A program made the position numbers and the translations under genes. This document shows positions 60,407 through 64,000 of a DNA stretch of 64,000 bases, piece after piece. The notes under the pieces are model-generated. The model worked only from the letters and a program-made list of their open reading frames with translations, ran no database searches and was not told where the DNA came from. How positions within the stretch are numbered: the stretch's first letter is position 1; each line of letters starts with the position of its first letter. The DNA is from a bacterium (GTDB lineage: Bacteria > Armatimonadota > Fimbriimonadia > Fimbriimonadales > Fimbriimonadaceae): NCBI GenBank assembly GCA_027485645.1, contig JAIXQR010000003.1:434001-498000 (forward strand), written 5' to 3'.

Positions 60407-61501
60407 TCACACGTCGAGCGGGTCGCGGCGGGGGTAGCTGCCGAGGACGGTGGTTTCGAGGGTGAATTCCCGAAGTTGCTCAAGGCTGCTCTTGAGGGTT
60501 TCGTCATTTCGGTGTCCGTCGCAGTCCACGTAGAACATGTATTCGAAAGTCGCTCGCTGGGCAGGGCGGCTCTCGATCATGGTGAGGTTGACCCCGTGGG
60601 ACTCGAGCACGGAGAGTGCCTTCACCAGTTCACCCGGGCGGTTGCGGATGTTGAACATCACGCTCGTTTTGTCGCGGCCGGTGCGGGCGGGCTCGTTGTA
60701 GCCGAGGACGATAAATCGCGTGCGGTTAGCCGGGTTGTCTTCAATATGTTCGACAAGGATGGGGATTCCGACTGTCTCGGCGGCGAGGGCATTGCAGATC
60801 GCGGCACCCTTTGGATCTTCCAACGCCTTTTGTGCGGCGCGGGCGGTGGGGGCGGTTTCAATGATCTCGGCGTTCGGAATGTTCCCTTTTAGCCAGCGCT
60901 TGCATTGGGTGTAGGGCTGACCGAAGGCGTAAACCCGCTCGATTTCACCAAGGCTCGTCGCGGTCGAGACAAGGTGGTGGTGGATCGGGATGTACATTTC
61001 CGCGCAAATCTTTACGTTGGTTTGCGGGAACTGGTCGAGGGTTTCCGGCACGATGCCCGCCAAGGCGTTTTCGATGGGCACGACGCCGTAGTCGGCAGTG
61101 CCGTGCTCGACGGCTTGGAATACATCAGGAATGTTTTCCTGCGGAACAAACTCGCTGCTGTTGCCGAAGGTTTGGATTGAGGCCAGGTGAGTAAATGTGC
61201 CGGCTGGTCCCCAGTAGGCAACGCTCAGCGGCTTCTCGGCGGCGCGGGCGGCGCTGATAATTTCGCGGAAAACGCTTGCGAGCTGTCGGCCCGTCATTGG
61301 GCCACCGTTGATATCGGTCAGCTTTTCGTAAATCGCCCTCTCACGTTCCGGGGTGAAGAACGGCTTGCCATCGCGGCCTTTGATCAGTCCGACTTCTTGG
61401 GCAAGGCCGACGCGGTAGTTAAGGAGCCGAACAAGCTCCCGGTCGACGGCGTCGATATCGATGCGGATCTCATCTAGAGTGCGATTAGGGACTTCCGGCA
61501 T
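60407..61501 (-). CDS. pheA: Bifunctional chorismate mutase/prephenate dehydratase (P-protein)
   Basis: 364 aa. The N-terminal AroQ chorismate mutase (about 5-85, IRIDIDAVDRELVRLLNYRV) is followed by the prephenate dehydratase domain (about 93-270, with GPAGTFTHLAS and DYGVVPIENALAG) and a C-terminal ACT domain (RPGELVKALSVLESHGVNL) that binds phenylalanine for feedback. It leads chorismate to phenylpyruvate. A CATGCT lies 5 nt before the ATG, close to the common box. It is divergent from cdaA. Confidence 0.94.
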   Translation of the reverse strand: MPEVPNRTLDEIRIDIDAVDRELVRLLNYRVGLAQEVGLIKGRDGKPFFTPERERAIYEKLTDINGGPMTGRQLASVFREIISAARAAEKPLSVAYWGPAGTFTHLASIQTFGNSSEFVPQENIPDVFQAVEHGTADYGVVPIENALAGIVPETLDQFPQTNVKICAEMYIPIHHHLVSTATSLGEIERVYAFGQPYTQCKRWLKGNIPNAEIIETAPTARAAQKALEDPKGAAICNALAAETVGIPILVEHIEDNPANRTRFIVLGYNEPARTGRDKTSVMFNIRNRPGELVKALSVLESHGVNLTMIESRPAQRATFEYMFYVDCDGHRNDETLKSSLEQLREFTLETTVLGSYPRRDPLDV

Positions 61502-61577
61502 GGCCTAGCATGGATTATGAGTCCTTTTGGCAACGGTCGCTTTCGGCATCGCGGATACAATGAAGTAAGGAACGGCA

Positions 61578-62474
61578 TTGGAAGACGCAATACGGCAGAT
61601 TTCGTCCATACGCAACCTTTCCGTGTACGAGATTCTCATTCAGCTCGTCGATATCGGGTTGGTCGCCTTCCTGCTGTATCGCGTTCTGCTTTTGGTGCGA
61701 GGAACCCGGGCTTGGCGAATCCTTATCGGCGTTTTTGCCTTCCTCATCGTGCTCTTTGTTGCCGACCGCTTGGAGTTGCACACCCTCCACTGGATTCTTG
61801 ATAAGGCGACAATCTTAGGCCCCGTTGCGCTTGTTATCCTTTTCTTGCCCGAACTTCGGCAAGCGATCGAAGGCTTTGGAAAGATCAGCCCGCTTGGCAT
61901 CTTGGAGCTCGGCGCGCATGAAGATCACCTCCAGGCGAAGACGATTGAGGAAATTGTCAGCGCCATCTCTGAGTTGCAGCAAGAGAGCGTGGGAGCGCTG
62001 ATCGTCATTGAGAAAGCGGCCAAGCTGGACGAAATCGCTTCGAACGGCGTGATGTTGAACGCGGAAGTCAGCGCGTCTTTGTTGGGCTCCATTTTTTACG
62101 GCGAGAACCCTTTGCACGACGGCGCGGTGATCATTCGGGGCGACCGCGTGGTTGCCGCGGCATGCCGCTTGCCACTTAGCGATTCGACGCACTTGGACAC
62201 TCACGTTCACATGCGGCATCGCGCGGCGGTCGGAATCAGCGAAGCCACCGACGTTGTTGTTGTGGTGGTTTCAGAAGAGCGCGGGACCATCAGCGTTGCC
62301 CAGGAAGGTGCCCTCATTCGACTAGGCAGCACCAACGAACTTCGGGAAGTTTTAAACCGTGAGTTGCGGCAAATGCCGGCTTCGACGCCGCACGTGCGGA
62401 AAGGTCGCCGCGCGGCAAAGGCGGACCGAGAAGAACTCGAATCCAGCAAATCGCAGGATGAGGTGAAGGTTTGA
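61578..62474 (+). CDS. cdaA: Diadenylate cyclase CdaA
   Basis: 298 aa with a TTG start. It makes cyclic di-AMP from two ATP. Three transmembrane segments (about 22-100, LVDIGLVAFLLYRVLLLV and ILIGVFAFLIVLFV) precede the DAC domain with the catalytic DGA (LHDGAVIIRG, about 175-184) and RHR (MRHRAAVGISE). The C-terminal tail is charged. The cdaR start overlaps its stop (TTGA), so both are made together; CdaR regulates CdaA. Confidence 0.95.
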   Translation: MEDAIRQISSIRNLSVYEILIQLVDIGLVAFLLYRVLLLVRGTRAWRILIGVFAFLIVLFVADRLELHTLHWILDKATILGPVALVILFLPELRQAIEGFGKISPLGILELGAHEDHLQAKTIEEIVSAISELQQESVGALIVIEKAAKLDEIASNGVMLNAEVSASLLGSIFYGENPLHDGAVIIRGDRVVAAACRLPLSDSTHLDTHVHMRHRAAVGISEATDVVVVVVSEERGTISVAQEGALIRLGSTNELREVLNRELRQMPASTPHVRKGRRAAKADREELESSKSQDEVKV

Positions 62475-63502
62475 GATTGATCAACTGGCCGGTTCTCATC
62501 GCCTCGATTGCGGTTTCGTTCACGCTTTGGTTCGTAGTTTCAGCCCAAAACCGAAGCATCAACTACGTTCAGTTGGAAGTTCAGATTGATGGACTCGACC
62601 AAGACTTGGTGTACGTCAAAGACAAACCCCGGAGCATCAGCGTGATGGTGCGCGGCAATCCGGCAAGCATTCGGGGCTTGGTCGATGACAATGCCCGCGC
62701 CGTGGTCCAGCTGGACCAAGCGAAGATGGGCGTTTCGAGCTACTCGGTTCGAGTAGTTCCCGACCGATTGCGCCAACTCCTGGTTGACCAAAACCCAACC
62801 GTCTCCATCGAGCTTGAGCCCATAGAAACTCGAGAAGTCACCGTGTCGGTCGAGACCAGCGGCAAGCTGTCCGACAATCGGTACGTTCTGGAAGACATCC
62901 TTTCGAGCCCGAGCAAGGTTGAAGTCCGCGGGCCAAAGTCGCAGATTAAAGACGCGACCCGCGCGATGGCGGTGATCGATCTGTCGTCCGTTGAACCCAA
63001 CCGGGCGATTCCGTACAACGTTAACGTGCAGATTCAAAATGCTGTGGGGGCGAACATCGAGTACGCCCTGGCAACGCCGAGCGTTGTCTCGATCACGCCG
63101 ACGTTTGCACCGGCGCCAATCGAATTTCCGGCTTTCGTGTCGCTCGACTTGAAGAGCGTCAAGGCCGCAGAAGGGTTTGAGATTGTTGGGTACACGACGC
63201 AGCCAGAGCAGGTCACGGTTTACGGAACAAGCCTCAATGTCGCCCGCGTCGGCACCGTTCGGACGGCGCCAATCTTGGCCTCGCAGCTTCGAGAAACTCA
63301 AACGATTGAGGTTCCATTGGTCACGCCGCGCGGCGTCAGCGTGCGCCCGCGTTCGGTTCGAGTGACGATCGAGGTTCGACCGAAAGCAGCCTTTGGCGTT
63401 CCCCCGGTACAACCTTCTGGAAGCGATGACGGAAATCCGGCCAATACGGGAACACGAAGCGGAACCGTTCCTGAGGCTCCTGTGCGAAACGTTCCAAATT
63501 GA
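62471..63502 (+). CDS. cdaR: YbbR-domain protein CdaR
   Basis: 343 aa with a TTG start. One N-terminal membrane segment (about 4-22, WPVLIASIAVSFTLWFVVS) is followed by YbbR repeats (about 30-310, for example VYVKDKPRSISVMVRG, VEVRGPKSQIKDATRAMAVI and VTVYGTSLNVARV). CdaR is the extracytoplasmic partner that modulates CdaA. The C-terminus (from about 315) is Pro/Gly-rich. The next gene starts inside its last 77 bp in another frame. Confidence 0.9.
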   Translation: MRLINWPVLIASIAVSFTLWFVVSAQNRSINYVQLEVQIDGLDQDLVYVKDKPRSISVMVRGNPASIRGLVDDNARAVVQLDQAKMGVSSYSVRVVPDRLRQLLVDQNPTVSIELEPIETREVTVSVETSGKLSDNRYVLEDILSSPSKVEVRGPKSQIKDATRAMAVIDLSSVEPNRAIPYNVNVQIQNAVGANIEYALATPSVVSITPTFAPAPIEFPAFVSLDLKSVKAAEGFEIVGYTTQPEQVTVYGTSLNVARVGTVRTAPILASQLRETQTIEVPLVTPRGVSVRPRSVRVTIEVRPKAAFGVPPVQPSGSDDGNPANTGTRSGTVPEAPVRNVPN

Positions 63503-64000
63503 TTTCAACCGCGCGTACGACGCGTTCTTCGGCGAGCCCTTGTTTGACCTTCGCCGAAAGTGGGCGATGTTCGAGGGACCACAAATTGTCTCCGCCCTCC
63601 AAACCGTTCCTTTAGCTTTTGGCTGGGGCAACGCGATTGGGATCGCGGGCGTTTGTACCGTTCCGTCTCGCCGCCGAGAAGGGCTTGCAGGGAGATTGCT
63701 GGAACGCGTTCTCCGCGAGAGCGAGCGAAACGGGGAAGGACCGGCGCTTCTTTTTGCCCGAGAGCTGGCGCTTTATGAACGAATGGGCTTTGTGCCTCTG
63801 GACCGCGTGATTCGCGCGCCCCTGCCCAAAACCGCTTGGACCGAGAACCGGCCGGTGATGGCTTTTGAAGACATCCGCGCTAAGTACGATGCATGGTCCA
63901 ACGAACATCCAGATCGCCTTCGGCGCAGCGATGCCCGCTGGCGTTACTGGAACTGGCACTACCGCGTTTGTGAAGTCTTTGGCAACGGATATATCTGCGC
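63426..64000 (+). CDS. Eis-like GNAT acetyltransferase (3' truncated by the window edge)
   Basis: 191 residues visible from ATG 63426; the gene continues past 64000. The start (MTEIRPIREHEAEPFLRLLC) resembles Eis-type enzymes. The acetyl-CoA segment is IGIAGVCTVPSRRREGLAGRLL (V..R..G.A/G), followed by LALYERMGFVPLD and an RYWNWHYR stretch near the edge. Eis-type proteins acetylate aminoglycosides or protein lysines; the substrate is unknown. It overlaps cdaR by 77 bp, so it could be co-transcribed with cdaA-cdaR. Confidence 0.85.
   Translation, partial: MTEIRPIREHEAEPFLRLLCETFQIDFNRAYDAFFGEPLFDLRRKWAMFEGPQIVSALQTVPLAFGWGNAIGIAGVCTVPSRRREGLAGRLLERVLRESERNGEGPALLFARELALYERMGFVPLDRVIRAPLPKTAWTENRPVMAFEDIRAKYDAWSNEHPDRLRRSDARWRYWNWHYRVCEVFGNGYIC

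Noticed and set aside
62540-63631. 363-codon frame opposite cdaR
   Set aside because: Antisense shadow; Arg- and His-rich composition without a domain.
1-64000. tRNA, rRNA, CRISPR array, prophage or insertion sequence
   Set aside because: No cloverleaf, spacer-repeat, integrase or transposase pattern was seen on either strand when reading the intergenic gaps and gene list; small RNAs cannot be excluded.

Overview
The window is a chromosomal segment of about 58% GC by eye, densely packed with genes on both strands, from a free-living bacterium with two membranes. The best guess is Armatimonadota, probably Fimbriimonadia. This rests on stand-alone type IV pilin-like proteins with the IELLVVIAIIAILAAILFPVF style of N-terminus, RNase J, CdaA/CdaR c-di-AMP signalling, an outer-membrane barrel protein ending in Phe, and FtsEX with an EnvC-like hydrolase. 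The taxonomy is inference from gene style, not a search. I saw no rRNA, tRNA, CRISPR array, prophage or insertion sequence, and no gene-free stretch longer than about 230 bp.

Layout. 1-5.2 kb: end of an unknown protein, a GYF-domain membrane protein, pckA, a DUF2314-like protein, queD and a large DUF255-like protein. 5.3-11.4 kb: gatC-gatA, a membrane/coiled-coil protein, and a minus-strand uvrD/pcrA-lipoprotein-HD phosphohydrolase cluster. 11.5-22.7 kb: a Gly-rich secreted protein, tatC, an MrfA/YprA-type helicase, a sugar isomerase-like protein, acpS, an Fe-S oxidoreductase, xylA, a DUF167 protein, mtnA and a pseudo-receiver. 22.8-28.5 kb: the two halves of a 3-oxoacid CoA-transferase, separated by about 4.3 kb holding six or seven unrelated genes. 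These include a lower-GC operon that encodes a cysteine-rich secreted peptide and a pseudopilin. 28.5-40.4 kb: a pseudopilin and redoxin pair, an MFS transporter, ftsE-ftsX-envC, mntR, RNase J, a fasciclin protein, two non-haem iron oxygenases around a HAD phosphatase, and thiN. 40.4-49.5 kb: dnaA, a DinB-like protein, a creatininase-family protein, an outer-membrane protein, then hflX-prmC-def-fmt-beta-propeller and a membrane protein. 49.5-64 kb: an M16 peptidase, DAHP synthase, a zinc-ribbon protein with a pseudopilin, ileS-lspA, amtB, a GNAT protein, pheA, cdaA-cdaR and the start of an Eis-like acetyltransferase that runs off the right edge.

The genes are mostly housekeeping: tRNA-dependent amidation, initiator formylation and deformylation, release-factor methylation, DNA repair, protein export and lipoprotein processing, aromatic amino-acid entry (DAHP synthase and PheA), gluconeogenesis, methionine salvage and second-messenger synthesis.

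The strongest unexpected signal is regulatory. At about 22 gene starts a TANNNT box lies 6-9 nt before the ATG, GTG or TTG, so the transcript should begin at or next to the start codon. This implies widespread leaderless transcription and helps choose several start codons (uvrD, ftsE, the HAD gene, and a small protein at 54886). Other points worth following are an MrfA-type helicase whose conserved N-terminus lies upstream of any ATG/GTG/TTG codon, an isoleucyl-tRNA synthetase with an eroded C-terminal zinc finger, and the cysteine-rich peptide/pseudopilin operon.
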